A stretch of 64,000 bases of DNA from Chloroflexota bacterium. GTDB taxonomy: Bacteria > Chloroflexota > Anaerolineae > Anaerolineales > Anaerolineaceae. Below are positions 52,116-62,417 of this stretch, piece by piece. The stretch spans positions 1,302,001 to 1,366,000 of the forward strand of contig CP069394.1 in NCBI GenBank assembly GCA_016887485.1, written 5' to 3'. Each line of letters begins with the position of its first letter. Position 1 is the first letter of the stretch. Below the pieces are notes generated by a model. The model saw only the letters and a program-made list of their open reading frames with translations, searched no databases and was not told the DNA's origin. The translations under genes and the position numbers were made by a program.

Positions 52116-55100
52116 CTATGATTCTTTTGTAATCAGCCGGCTGCACGACTGGATTTTGATATCGGCTGTTTGATAATCTTCAGGAAGCTTTCCTACAGAC
52201 CACCCGGTCGCTGTCGCTTCAGCATAGTAATAATGATAACCGGAGTCAGAATCTATGGCAAACGAGCCTGGCATATGATCCACTCCAGCTATACCCATTG
52301 CACAATGGCCGGGAAGTAGGAGCAGCGCAACGTGGAAACCCAGGCGGTTCATGATGGCTGCTGTCAGGATAGCAACATCTTCGCAATCCCCGACCTGGTC
52401 ATAGAGCGTTTCAATTGGAGAGCGAGGCCACTCGGTTAATGGAGTTGTATCTTTGTCTAGGGCATATTTAATTCCCTGCTGAACAAAGGCAAGGATTGCA
52501 TTGGTTTGGTCATACCGTGTCCATTCTGGATGCTGAAGGAATAGATTAAGGAAGCAAGCGGCTAGATAGTTGAGCTCCTGTGAATCCTCCAGGACATATT
52601 GATACCACTCAGGTTGATCAAGCCTTTGCTCCAGGCGAGCCAGATGGTAACGTCTCTCATCAACAGGAAGAACAATGCTAAAATCTTCTTCAGGGTTTCC
52701 AAATTTCCAAGTAAAAGACCTATCGGTCAGGTTTGTCCCTTCAAGCGTTGGAATTGGGACAAATACGTTTTTCAACTGTTCTTTTTGGTCCTCATTCAAT
52801 TTGTCGTACGCCCACTGTAAATTTGAATTGAGTTCCGTGAATGCTTCCAGGGGCATCAAGTCCCGAACAGTTACTGCTGTGGCAATCCGCCGGTCATCCA
52901 CCTGACAGAACTTGATATTCTGCTCTCCAAGGACGGGTTGGACAAATGGCGATGACTTATTTTCGGCCAAGAAATACCTGCGCTTAGTGGAATATTCACT
53001 TCCCCCTATTGCATCAAAGTTTGGTCTCATCATCGGTAAAGCCGATCTGATCAATGGAAGATAAGGGTTGAACTCAACCTCATCTGGGTGGGTGGATTGC
53101 TCTTTTCGTAATTCCAATCCCTGTTCAAGCACCTGGTCGAGATGATAATCTCGCAGAGGGAGATACAAATCCTTGCTCGCAGCCAGAATAGCCTGACTGA
53201 AATTTTCCGCTGACAAATCTTCCCATTGGTCGAACACCTTCTTAGTTACCAGCAGATCCAATACAACCGATTTGATCGGCTGCTGAAAATGTTGGTAAGC
53301 CCATTCAGCGAATATTGGGTCAATGGCTGTGCTCCGAAAAGGATCGTATTCATCCGAGGAGTATAGCGTTTTAAAAATATCATTGCCAAAATCGAGCGCT
53401 AACAGGTTTTGTGTTTCCTTTAATTTACCATCGAAAGTATCAATCTGAGTTTCAAACTCGCCTAGGTCTTCCTTAATCGCGCTATATGCTAGTTTTATGC
53501 TCTCAAGCAAAACAGCTTCAATTCTAGCGGAATGTTCCTCAGCAAGCATCATCAGGATATGCCGCCTGAGACCTTCAAGCTTCAGGTAATTCCTGATAAT
53601 CCATTCAAGGTTAATTACGATGCTCAAAGGCTTTCGGAAAAACCTCGGCAAGAACCGCCAAAATATCGGTAGGGATTTCGCCTTCTTGAGTATAGTTTGG
53701 ATTTTCTCAAAATCCTCTTGAATGACATTGGAATTGTCGATAGCATCCAGTTTGTTAATTTGTTTGGTGATTACCTCTGCAGAAGAGATAGTAGTTTCAT
53801 CCAAACCTTTGAGTATGCGTTTAATCACTGACACACCTTGCGGATAAATCCCTGGATTTCCAACCAGCTCTGATAGGAATTGAACTATTTGACCGAATTT
53901 CCCAGAAGCCATCTGGATCGCCTGGGAATCAAACGTCTGCTGGAGATCAAGCAAGATCTCTTTTTTAAACTTCAGGGAATAGTCTGCAACCTCAATTTGC
54001 CAAGGTGTATTTCTGATATCCTCGAAATCCATCGGACTCAGATACAAGTGATCAATATTCACATTGATATCAGGAAGTTGCCCCTCATGAGAAACATGGA
54101 AGAAATTTTTTCCGGAGGATAATTGTGAATACCATTCTGGTAAATCGCCAAAATAGGCAGTTGCCCGATTTATCAAATTGATCAAATCTGAGTCGGTTCT
54201 ATGTTCTCCTAAGAAACCTTCGCTAATAATTCTGGATGAGAACAAATCAACGCATTTCTCAATCAAATGATCAGGATCATAGCTCAAACACGATGCCCCG
54301 ATACTGGAATAGAACGAGCCGTTCTTTTGGATATAACCCATCGGCCGTCCGAAGGACAATGTCTGAGGAATATCCGCAAGCATTAAACCAAGCAAGCTGT
54401 TGCCAAACACCAATTCCAACTCATCCACATCACGTGCGTCGTTTCCGTTGGGTTTCCGATAATCGAAAAGATAGGATGAAAGCGTTAACGGCGATCTATC
54501 CTTAATCCCCATTGCTTTTAGCATATCCAAAGTGGTTTTATCAGAGACATCCCGATATCCCTTATCGAGAATCAATAAGGATGAGAACAACCCCACCTCA
54601 TCTTTGTCATCCCGATCTTCCTTATCAGGAAAAATGGATATGTTCAGCATTAAATTACCGAGTGTATTATGAGTCTGTTGCATAATATCCTGAAGCAAAA
54701 AGGCAATAGGCATTAATGCAGCAGAGGATAATGCATCAGTCAGATCTGCAACAACATATAAATTGATATTCTTCCCAAGGCGTTTATCTAAATTGATTTC
54801 CATCAAGCTATCATGGGTTCTGATTTCATGAAAATGCACATTTAACGATGCTCGAATTTGATCTGCGCTCTTTACCAGATTTTCAATAAATTTCTGTCTC
54901 TCGCCAGCCGTGGATGCCAGTGGGAAATTAATTTCAGGGAGAGGTTCCCCATTCTCCTGTAAAATCGAGGCCAGGTCTAAGCCCTTTTCTTGGTCGGTTT
55001 CATAAAGAGCCACAAATTTGGTGATCTTCCTTCTAGTCGGATCGGAGTCGAAATATGATTTTGATACACGAGTAAGAATCTTTTGGGCAAACGGCCCAAT

Positions 55101-55142
55101 GCCAATGACAAGTGCAGGTGAAACCTTTGTTTGTTTTTCCAT
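52116..55142 (-). CDS. Giant protein with C-terminal transglutaminase-like domain
   Basis: 1008 aa from the ATG at 55142 (GGGGGG upstream). N-terminal 'ALVIGIGPFAQKILTRVSKSYF...KFVALYETD' parallels the beginning of the tubulin_2 protein encoded upstream, suggesting a diverged tubulin/Rossmann-like fold. The middle is long and helical. The C-terminal ~110 residues are transglutaminase-like: Cys in 'VGDCEDVAILTAAIMNRLG' near residue 916, His in 'LLPGHCAMGIAGVDH' and Asp in 'FAIDSDSGYHYYYAEAT'. The triad is complete, so protease, transamidase or peptidoglycan activity is possible. 66 bp from the next gene. Confidence 0.75.
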   Translation of the reverse strand: MEKQTKVSPALVIGIGPFAQKILTRVSKSYFDSDPTRRKITKFVALYETDQEKGLDLASILQENGEPLPEINFPLASTAGERQKFIENLVKSADQIRASLNVHFHEIRTHDSLMEINLDKRLGKNINLYVVADLTDALSSAALMPIAFLLQDIMQQTHNTLGNLMLNISIFPDKEDRDDKDEVGLFSSLLILDKGYRDVSDKTTLDMLKAMGIKDRSPLTLSSYLFDYRKPNGNDARDVDELELVFGNSLLGLMLADIPQTLSFGRPMGYIQKNGSFYSSIGASCLSYDPDHLIEKCVDLFSSRIISEGFLGEHRTDSDLINLINRATAYFGDLPEWYSQLSSGKNFFHVSHEGQLPDINVNIDHLYLSPMDFEDIRNTPWQIEVADYSLKFKKEILLDLQQTFDSQAIQMASGKFGQIVQFLSELVGNPGIYPQGVSVIKRILKGLDETTISSAEVITKQINKLDAIDNSNVIQEDFEKIQTILKKAKSLPIFWRFLPRFFRKPLSIVINLEWIIRNYLKLEGLRRHILMMLAEEHSARIEAVLLESIKLAYSAIKEDLGEFETQIDTFDGKLKETQNLLALDFGNDIFKTLYSSDEYDPFRSTAIDPIFAEWAYQHFQQPIKSVVLDLLVTKKVFDQWEDLSAENFSQAILAASKDLYLPLRDYHLDQVLEQGLELRKEQSTHPDEVEFNPYLPLIRSALPMMRPNFDAIGGSEYSTKRRYFLAENKSSPFVQPVLGEQNIKFCQVDDRRIATAVTVRDLMPLEAFTELNSNLQWAYDKLNEDQKEQLKNVFVPIPTLEGTNLTDRSFTWKFGNPEEDFSIVLPVDERRYHLARLEQRLDQPEWYQYVLEDSQELNYLAACFLNLFLQHPEWTRYDQTNAILAFVQQGIKYALDKDTTPLTEWPRSPIETLYDQVGDCEDVAILTAAIMNRLGFHVALLLLPGHCAMGIAGVDHMPGSFAIDSDSGYHYYYAEATATGWSVGKLPEDYQTADIKIQSCSRLITKES

Positions 55143-55208
55143 TCTAGAACCCCCCAGTGGGACTGGGTGTGGCACCCAGAACTGTGGATGCCACACCTTT
55201 GAAATTGA

Positions 55209-58103
55209 TTAATAATCTTTTACAACAGCACCCAACATGCGTTGATAATCTCGCAAGTAGGTAATTTCACGTTGAAGTTGGGGGCGCATCTCCTCGTTAT
55301 TGGTGGGCAAATTACTGATCCTGACTTTCAATTCAGTGATCGCCTCTTCGATTTTCTCAATGGCTGAGGTATTCCCCATATCCTGAACGAGGTCTTCAAT
55401 TCTGCGTTCAAGCTCTTTCCTGAAATCAATCTTATGAATCAGGACTTCCTCAGCTTTCGAACGACCCTGTTCAAGCCGGAATTCTGCAGTTGGTTTAATT
55501 TTGTGAGGCCCAGAATAGTCTCGTTTCAGATCAATATAGTAGAAGCTGCCAATTTGGATTATGAAATCAAAGACCAAACCCAGGGCAAACATCTGGCGGC
55601 TTTTCTTATGCTCGTCCGGGAAGATATCTTCATAGACTACGATATTTGGCAGAATGTGCAAAGGATCCATTGTTTCTTGTTGGACCAATTCATACATGAC
55701 CTTATATTCGTCCATATCCTTCAGCAAGAAGGCGGGCACACCGTGCTTTACCCGGACAACATCGATGCTATGCTTGAATCCAGTCGAGACCATATTAAAG
55801 TTTCGGTTCTGCCGAAAACGTTCTGGGATCAATGCATTGTTCTTGTTCTGAATGCCGATAATGCTCTTCCCTTCCTGATCAAAACGGCTGGTATCACGTT
55901 CAAACTGCCAGAAGGGACTGCAATAAGCAAGCAAATCATCCATCATGGATCCCAATCGCTCAGATGCATTATCAGGATACCTCTCATTAATAGCGTCCAA
56001 AAGAGAAGTTCCATTGATTGCATCAGTAAACTCGTCCATGGACATCCTGACCAAGTCTTCTTCAAATCGGCTCTCCATCCATTGGATAATCTCTTCCAAG
56101 GAATTAAGCTGTAACCGATCAATAAAATCCTTCAATATTACACTTTGGATAAGTGATGAAGACTTTTCCTGGTAGAAGTCTAGGAAATATTGTTTATCAC
56201 TAAGGATCTCTCGCTTTAGCTCAAATGTGCCTTCAGCTATTGTCTGAGGTTCAAGAAATTTCTTATGTTTTTCATCGAGGCTCGCCATTGTCTTCTTTAA
56301 AATTTGTTCAATGCTATCCAGCTCAGCAGATTTGACCTGAAGAAATGTCACTAATTGGTTATAAAGCTCTCTGGCTTTGTTTTGCGCGATATAAACAAGC
56401 CTTGTTTCGATATATTGTTCCATCAATGAAAGGCTTGCACGCTTCCGCTCTTCGAAAGCATTGTCCCATTTTTTTCGCAAGAGGAGCTGTTGAGCATTAT
56501 GGAGTAGATTACCGTCCATATCAGATAATCGACTTACGGATTTTTCATAGGTTTGCCGTAAATTAGAGAGCTTTGACTCTGAAACGCCTTGCTCTGTGAT
56601 CCTATTCTGCAAATCGTTTAAAGAAGTGACCAGATCGGATGCATCTGCGCGAATTGGGGACCGGAGAGTTTCAATTAATGCTTTGGCGTTCTTAATCCCG
56701 TGATTCAATAAAGTTGAAGCGATCACCTTCTCAATCTGTCCTTTGAAGCCCAGTACAATATTAGCTTGCTGATCAGAAAGCAGATCCGACTCTTGGTCAA
56801 AGAAGATGCCTGCTTCCTGAAATTGATTTGACAGCAATGTAATGGAATTTCGGAGTGATTCGCTTTTCAAAATGGCCGATTTTTTCAAAAGGTCCATGGA
56901 ACGATGCGCCTGGATCGAGCGCACAAGTGATTCATCATCCAGTCCAATATCAACAATCATGGATGAGGCTGTTGTCTTAATCCAACCACTATCCACATCG
57001 CGAAAAAGTTCGTTCTGAAGAATCTCGTAACCAAACCTGTTCCCACAGAATTTTTTAAGTCTCTCAGCAGGGTAGACAATCGATGCTGAAGCTAATGAGC
57101 TGTAAGCTTGTTTCCGCCCGAAAACATAGTTATCTAAAACGCCCACATTGGTCATGAAGCTGCTGTTTTCACCAGCAATAGCCGTTCCTGTGTCGAGGAA
57201 AATCGCCTGGGCCAGCATTTTATAAATATCCTCAGAGGAATCGAGTCGATTATTCGCCTCATTCAGCATATCAATCACAAAATGGACATCAAATGGGACA
57301 TGGTCCACATCCACGGGAGCAATCCCAGGATATTCAACATACCAATTAGGATGTTCCATGAGATATTGATCTTCCAGAAACCAGGCATATGTGTTTGCTC
57401 GGATTTTTCGACGCTGAAGCGTCGATTCATCCTTAATTTCCTGATCAATCACTGGAGGAAGGATGCTAAACGCCAGAAGTTCAGGATGGTTACCCCTAAG
57501 GAGTCGCCGGCAGAGATAGGCCAGGTCGAAAGACATTGAGCTACCAGTCCCGCCGCAAGTTGAGAAGATGAAGATCACCCTTGTATTGCTATCTGAGACA
57601 TTGAAGGTAATGGATTCATTGCTCTTTTCGTGAGTTTTCATAATGTTTTCGATATGGTGAATACTCTCAATCGCATATTGCAGCTTTGATAAGAATGAAG
57701 AGCCACCAACCGATTCAGTGAACTTCCGAAAAAGGCTGAGCCTGCCAATGAGACGCATCTGTTTAGCTGCGCCATTTGAAACAATGCCAGCGTGAATCTC
57801 AGTATTATGTGGCCACCATTTTTTAAGGGTGGGGAAGTTCTCAATATTTCGGATAACTGTATTGACATCATGTCCTACCAGTTCCGCCCTCTCATCAGCT
57901 GAGAACCAATTTTCTGCGCCTTTGGGAATATTGACATCGGTGTCCACCCAAAGGAATCTGACTATCGGAATATCTCCATACTGATTTTGGATCGCCTGCT
58001 TGACTCGAAATCCAATCTTCCCTGCAGTTGAGCCTTCCATAACAATTAAGGTTGGCGGTATATTGAGTTCAGTTTTTTGTGGACTATCAATTTGTTTAGC
58101 CAT
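55209..58103 (-). CDS. Tubulin_2 family tubulin/FtsZ-like protein
   Basis: 964 aa from ATG 58103. N-terminal strand 'TLIVMEGSTAGKIGFRVKQAI' and 'VRFLWVDTDVNIP', then the tubulin signature 'FSTCGGTGSSMSFDLAYL' near residues 180-198 (GGTGS motif for GTP phosphate). The C-terminal ~550 residues are mostly coiled helices ('IEEAITELKVRISNLPTNNEEMRPQLQREITYLRDY' at the end). It fits the large tubulin-like proteins annotated Tubulin_2. GTP binding or polymerisation is inferred. The ribosome site GAGGGG supports this start. In operon with VWA and ATPase genes. Confidence 0.82.
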   Translation of the reverse strand: MAKQIDSPQKTELNIPPTLIVMEGSTAGKIGFRVKQAIQNQYGDIPIVRFLWVDTDVNIPKGAENWFSADERAELVGHDVNTVIRNIENFPTLKKWWPHNTEIHAGIVSNGAAKQMRLIGRLSLFRKFTESVGGSSFLSKLQYAIESIHHIENIMKTHEKSNESITFNVSDSNTRVIFIFSTCGGTGSSMSFDLAYLCRRLLRGNHPELLAFSILPPVIDQEIKDESTLQRRKIRANTYAWFLEDQYLMEHPNWYVEYPGIAPVDVDHVPFDVHFVIDMLNEANNRLDSSEDIYKMLAQAIFLDTGTAIAGENSSFMTNVGVLDNYVFGRKQAYSSLASASIVYPAERLKKFCGNRFGYEILQNELFRDVDSGWIKTTASSMIVDIGLDDESLVRSIQAHRSMDLLKKSAILKSESLRNSITLLSNQFQEAGIFFDQESDLLSDQQANIVLGFKGQIEKVIASTLLNHGIKNAKALIETLRSPIRADASDLVTSLNDLQNRITEQGVSESKLSNLRQTYEKSVSRLSDMDGNLLHNAQQLLLRKKWDNAFEERKRASLSLMEQYIETRLVYIAQNKARELYNQLVTFLQVKSAELDSIEQILKKTMASLDEKHKKFLEPQTIAEGTFELKREILSDKQYFLDFYQEKSSSLIQSVILKDFIDRLQLNSLEEIIQWMESRFEEDLVRMSMDEFTDAINGTSLLDAINERYPDNASERLGSMMDDLLAYCSPFWQFERDTSRFDQEGKSIIGIQNKNNALIPERFRQNRNFNMVSTGFKHSIDVVRVKHGVPAFLLKDMDEYKVMYELVQQETMDPLHILPNIVVYEDIFPDEHKKSRQMFALGLVFDFIIQIGSFYYIDLKRDYSGPHKIKPTAEFRLEQGRSKAEEVLIHKIDFRKELERRIEDLVQDMGNTSAIEKIEEAITELKVRISNLPTNNEEMRPQLQREITYLRDYQRMLGAVVKDY

Positions 58104-58134
58104 TGCTAATTTACCCCTCTTATCCTTTTCTTGT

Positions 58135-60834
58135 TTAATAACCACTGTCACTTAGATATTGGAAATTATTATTTTCTACAGAGAATTTGATCTCATTTTC
58201 TAATTTCAATTCATTCACAACGTAATTGTATTTTTGCTTCACCTCTTCCACAGGAATTAGCACAATCTCAGACCTTCCAGAAATGACCTGCGATACTAGC
58301 TTAAAATAAACCGATTGACTTGTCCCTCTCTCTAAAAAGACGTCACAACTCGGATCACTACCAATGAGCAGTTGCCGTTTACTCATAGCGGTAAGATCAA
58401 ATGTACTTACAGCAGATCGATTCTTATCAGTCCAAATGCGTAATGTCCCAGTCACGAAAGATCTTTTTTGTCGCTGCTTTAGCGCTCCAATAACTTTGAT
58501 TGTAATCACTATTGTTCCAAGGATGATTAGGCCGGTCCAAAGCATGACCTTTTTACATCTGGAGAATAGTGAGGGCAATTCAATTCGAACTGGAATGGAT
58601 TGTGTGTCTTCCTCCATTCCTACTGAATCTTTTTCTGTTTCAAGTAGTAAATCGAATTCCTGCATTCCAGAAGTGAAAAGCTTAGTGTTGGTCACATCAA
58701 TTTGATATTCTCCTTGCCCAGGTTCCACAATAATTTCGTCGGAAACCAGTTTTATGGAGCTGTCCCCTAAAAGTGCTAAATAAAGCACTTCCGATTGTCT
58801 ACTTGAAGACGAAATTGTTAATTCCAGATTCGACTTCCAATTCAGGCAACCGATTGGCTCTTCACAGCCGATGGGCTGCACATTAAGGACTGTGATGGTC
58901 GGCTCAAAGACTGTCATCCTGATCGGGATGGAAGCGTTGGTAAAGTTCACTTTTGCCAGTGTCGAAAACACGATTTGTAGATCGTATGCCCCTAGCCCTA
59001 AGGACGAATCTGATTTGAGCCAAAGGTCTCGATATATAGTCTCATTCGATGTTAGCGTGATTTGACTGGGTCCCTCCAAATACACACCTGAAGGCCCTTC
59101 CATTGTCGGTGTTAGCGAAAGCACTTCACTGGCCGTCGAAGTAATTTTCACTTGAACTGGAACGCCTTCTACTAGTTCCTGGTTTTCAACCAGGATATTT
59201 GATTGCCCAGCCATAAGGTTTATAGCAATACTCGGAATGATTTGAACCTCAAACTCCAGTGTGCTAGTGTGAAGATAAGGCAATGTCTGACAATAACCGT
59301 TATCCACATAGGTGTCCAAAGTGTAGTGCCCAGTTTTCGAAGGCTCAAAGTGACCTGTATAAAGGTTCTCATTATTGACTAATTCAACTATTGTAATTTT
59401 TCCACTTTCATCAATGATTTTCCCTGTTACTGTCCCCGAATCCAACGCCTCTTCCTGGCTTTCGCCAATTCGAACACTAATGTCTACACTCTCGCCAGAA
59501 TTGATGGCAATCTTTTCGGATTGGGGCGATTCAATCACAATATCAGGCACAGAAATTAGAGTGACCATCTCTTTTGTACTCAACGGAATAAGCCCTTTAT
59601 ATCCCCTGAGCTCAATGGAATAGGTCCCTGGAACCGTGGTATTAGGATATAGTCTAGAGAAAAGACCGTCATCTGCAGTGATATCGCCATGCGTTCCATC
59701 ATCAAAAAGTTGATCTATCGCTTCCTGAGTTCCATCCGGCCACGTGATTACTGCACTAAATTGGCCTTCACCAATAACACGATGTGGTGTTGAATATTGA
59801 TCAAGTTCCAAGATTTGAGCCTCAATCAACATGGGTTGTCCAGTTTCAGCCAGGTTATTGCCAGAAAATAAGTCGGCTTTAAGATTAGAAGAAATAATCA
59901 CCCTTAGCTGTGCCTGCCCTTCACCTGATAGGTCAACCTGCCAATCCCCTGGAAAATTATCGGCAATGGTGATTACTGCATAATCAGGATCTGTCCCTTG
60001 ATAATAAGTCACCTCAGGATCATTAGGTTCAATAATCTGCCCATCGGGGTTTAGTAGTGAAACATTGATTTTCTCATCCTTTGTTACCACAAAACTAATT
60101 TCAGTAAGGTAAGGGGCAAGACCAAGGTCAATGTTTACAATCTTGTTTGAAGGACTAGGAATCTCACCTTCGCCAATAATCGTTCTATCCTTCCACTGGC
60201 CCAAAATGTCTAGATATACATCAATCAGATCTAAATACGATTTGGCTGAATATAATTTTCCATCTGTCTGCGATGAGACTTTTGCCAGAAATTGAACGGA
60301 CGCATGATTGGTCAATGCTACTGAGATCACTGGGATATTCAACGATCCAATTAGATCAATCGTATCCTGTTCGTAGGAGGTGTAAAAATTTACAGGTTCA
60401 GGTTGTCCATCCGTTAAAAAAATGATGATGGATTGATCAGAATTCTTTGAACCTGATTGAACTAACTCAGAAACAGCTAAAAATGCGGCTTTTACGTCTG
60501 TATAGCCGTCAGGTGTCACAGCATGAATGGATTCAGTTAAGGTCAACTTTGTCTGCATAGAAGTTATTGTTACAATCCCCTCATGTAAAACCTTGGCTTC
60601 GTTCGAGAAAATAACCGTTCCGACCGTATCACCTTGATCCAATAAAGAAATGAATAATTTTGTGGCAGCAAAGCGCAAATCTTCCGGATCGTTATTTGCC
60701 ATACTTCCAGAATTATCTATAACGAAAATTACATTAACATTCTCAGAGCTAGGCTCATAAATAGAGCCTGCAGATAAAGCACAGAGACAGATTAATGAAA
60801 TTATGAGTAATGTGAAATTAAATTTGTGTTTCAT
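58135..60834 (-). CDS. Secreted VWA-domain membrane protein with FHA-like tail
   Basis: 899 aa from ATG 60834 (AAAGGA upstream). Signal peptide 'FTLLIISLICLCALSAGS', then a VWA domain with MIDAS 'VIDNSGSMANND' near residue 40 and 'IIFLTDGQPEP'. Several Ig-like beta domains follow (~250-740), one transmembrane helix 'VMLWTGLIILGTIVITIKVIGAL' near 765-787, and a cytoplasmic tail with 'QLLIGSDPSCDVFLERGT', resembling an FHA phosphothreonine-binding domain. It could link an external surface to the cytoplasmic tubulin-like partner. Distances in the operon: 31 bp to the tubulin_2 gene. Confidence 0.82.
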   Translation of the reverse strand: MKHKFNFTLLIISLICLCALSAGSIYEPSSENVNVIFVIDNSGSMANNDPEDLRFAATKLFISLLDQGDTVGTVIFSNEAKVLHEGIVTITSMQTKLTLTESIHAVTPDGYTDVKAAFLAVSELVQSGSKNSDQSIIIFLTDGQPEPVNFYTSYEQDTIDLIGSLNIPVISVALTNHASVQFLAKVSSQTDGKLYSAKSYLDLIDVYLDILGQWKDRTIIGEGEIPSPSNKIVNIDLGLAPYLTEISFVVTKDEKINVSLLNPDGQIIEPNDPEVTYYQGTDPDYAVITIADNFPGDWQVDLSGEGQAQLRVIISSNLKADLFSGNNLAETGQPMLIEAQILELDQYSTPHRVIGEGQFSAVITWPDGTQEAIDQLFDDGTHGDITADDGLFSRLYPNTTVPGTYSIELRGYKGLIPLSTKEMVTLISVPDIVIESPQSEKIAINSGESVDISVRIGESQEEALDSGTVTGKIIDESGKITIVELVNNENLYTGHFEPSKTGHYTLDTYVDNGYCQTLPYLHTSTLEFEVQIIPSIAINLMAGQSNILVENQELVEGVPVQVKITSTASEVLSLTPTMEGPSGVYLEGPSQITLTSNETIYRDLWLKSDSSLGLGAYDLQIVFSTLAKVNFTNASIPIRMTVFEPTITVLNVQPIGCEEPIGCLNWKSNLELTISSSSRQSEVLYLALLGDSSIKLVSDEIIVEPGQGEYQIDVTNTKLFTSGMQEFDLLLETEKDSVGMEEDTQSIPVRIELPSLFSRCKKVMLWTGLIILGTIVITIKVIGALKQRQKRSFVTGTLRIWTDKNRSAVSTFDLTAMSKRQLLIGSDPSCDVFLERGTSQSVYFKLVSQVISGRSEIVLIPVEEVKQKYNYVVNELKLENEIKFSVENNNFQYLSDSGY

Positions 60835-60930
60835 TATTTCCTTTACTATCCCCCATTGTGACATAATTAATTTTGATGTAACTTGAGTTTTCCTTAAGAA
60901 TTCCATAGTGATCCATCCCTCATAAATTTA

Positions 60931-61728
60931 CTAATTGACAATTCTGGGCTTTGAATACACATGAAACGCTATTGTTTCTTTTGAGGTTCCATTCCTTGGT
61001 TTATAACCACAACCGTTTGATTCCACAAAATGAGATGATATAACCCCTTGTTTTTCGATATTAAAATTTATCCAGTCATCTCCATTCAATAGATCGGTAA
61101 CTCCCAAATTAGTATATAAATTGCTGATTAGGGTAAATGATGAGTTTGTTGATATCAATAATTCATCTGCAAGATTGCTTCGAGGCATACTGTGAATAAA
61201 TGCCAATCTTGCATATCGATTTTCCGTAGAAGTTAAATAATCGTCTGAATCTATTCCGTTAATGACCAAACACCTAGGACCAAAATCAAATCCCTGAGAA
61301 TTTGCTTCTTTCAATATAGTCTCTGTTATGACAAGTTTACCTTCCATTAAATATGCGATTGCCCACCCTAATGTTATGTCCGATTCAGACTTCAATAAGT
61401 ATCCTGAAATTCGATCATTGCTTAAATGAATTAAATTATCCTCCTCAACAGTGGATGCTAGTAATAGTGTTTTGATTCGAGGCAATACATTAATTAAATA
61501 GTTTAAGATTTCATTGAGGTTGTCCTTGTAGTCATCTACATCGATCAATAAGAAATCTATTTTTGATGTGATGGAATTAGCCTTTAATTCATCAAAGGAC
61601 ATTAATTCGCCAACTATCCGGGTACGCCAATCAAACAGGATTATATGGGAAATCCAATTTCGAGAATATGTATCTTTTGCTAGAATTGCAACTGTTGATA
61701 TTTTTTGTTTTTCTTTAGAAATATTCAA
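60931..61728 (-). CDS. Response-regulator-like protein (degenerate receiver and LuxR-type HTH)
   Basis: 265 aa, TTG start. 'KIDFLLIDVDDYKDNLNEIL' resembles the receiver strand with Asp; 'ISGYLLKSESDITLGWAIAYLMEGKLVITETIL' resembles the receiver end and linker of NarL-type regulators ('GYLLK'). 'YARLAFIHSMPRSNLADELLISTNSSFTLISNLYTNLGV' aligns in pattern with a LuxR HTH. First gene of the minus-strand operon, so it may control it. Similarity is weak; a divergent regulator is the best reading. Confidence 0.55.
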   Translation of the reverse strand: MNISKEKQKISTVAILAKDTYSRNWISHIILFDWRTRIVGELMSFDELKANSITSKIDFLLIDVDDYKDNLNEILNYLINVLPRIKTLLLASTVEEDNLIHLSNDRISGYLLKSESDITLGWAIAYLMEGKLVITETILKEANSQGFDFGPRCLVINGIDSDDYLTSTENRYARLAFIHSMPRSNLADELLISTNSSFTLISNLYTNLGVTDLLNGDDWINFNIEKQGVISSHFVESNGCGYKPRNGTSKETIAFHVYSKPRIVN

Positions 61729-62103
61729 AACCTTACCCCCTAAACTAGAAAAACTATATATATAAGAGTCTATCTAGGTTAATAAACCTAAACCATAGAT
61801 AATATATCGATTAAGTGTTTTAAGTTTTCATCATAAATTAATAAATCAGTAATAATCTATCCAATAGAAATAGAAAATACTGAAGAATTCATTTTATAAG
61901 TTTCACAGGAAATTCAATAGAAAATTACAATTTGATAATATACAAATTAAACTTTCCGAAATCGGAAATGCCAGGATGGTTTTTCTTAGATTTAAAAAAT
62001 GGTTATATTACCTCTTCTTCTATACGGAAAGTGAACACCTGATCTGACCCCCAAAAACTGATCCAGATAATGTGATAGTATTTGGTGAAATTGGAGTTTA
62101 GAA
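61729..62103. other. A+T-rich intergenic region and left end of IS element
   Basis: No gene. Contains the promoter side of the minus-strand operon (TATATATA at 61756-61763). From ~62038 the sequence TGAACACCTGATCTGACCCC begins the IS element; its CTGACCC core is echoed in inverse orientation at the right end near 63256. Confidence 0.45.
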
Positions 62104-62379
62104 ATGACACGAAGACGAGTTTATATTCCGGAACAAATCATCACCATACTACGAGAGGCTGAGATCCTCATCTTCAAGGCAAGACAGTGAAAGAAGCCAG
62201 AAAGCTACTGGAGATCAGCGAGTAGACCTATTATCGCTGGCGGAGAGAATATGAGGGCATGGATATAACACAGGCCAAAAAAATGGAGAGAATGAAGAAG
62301 AAAATACCAGGTTAAAAAACTGGTGACTGATCTCTCTTTGGAAAATGCCATCTATAAGGAGGTGCTGGGAAAAAAGTAA
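62104..62379 (+). pseudogene. IS3-family transposase orfA, broken
   Basis: ATG at 62104 starts 'MTRRRVYIPEQIITILREAE', the usual HTH start of OrfA, but the frame is lost near 62170 and internal stops appear ('EISE*TYYRWRREYEGM' in a second frame). The tail 'KKKIP...RLK' corresponds to the coiled region. Non-functional. Confidence 0.75.
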
Positions 62380-62417
62380 TTGCGCCTGACTGCAAGGGTC
62401 AAGCTGTCAGGTAGGCC

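Noticed and set aside
55434-56114. 226-aa plus-strand frame within the tubulin_2 gene
   Set aside because: Antisense to a well-supported gene; no start signal or family.
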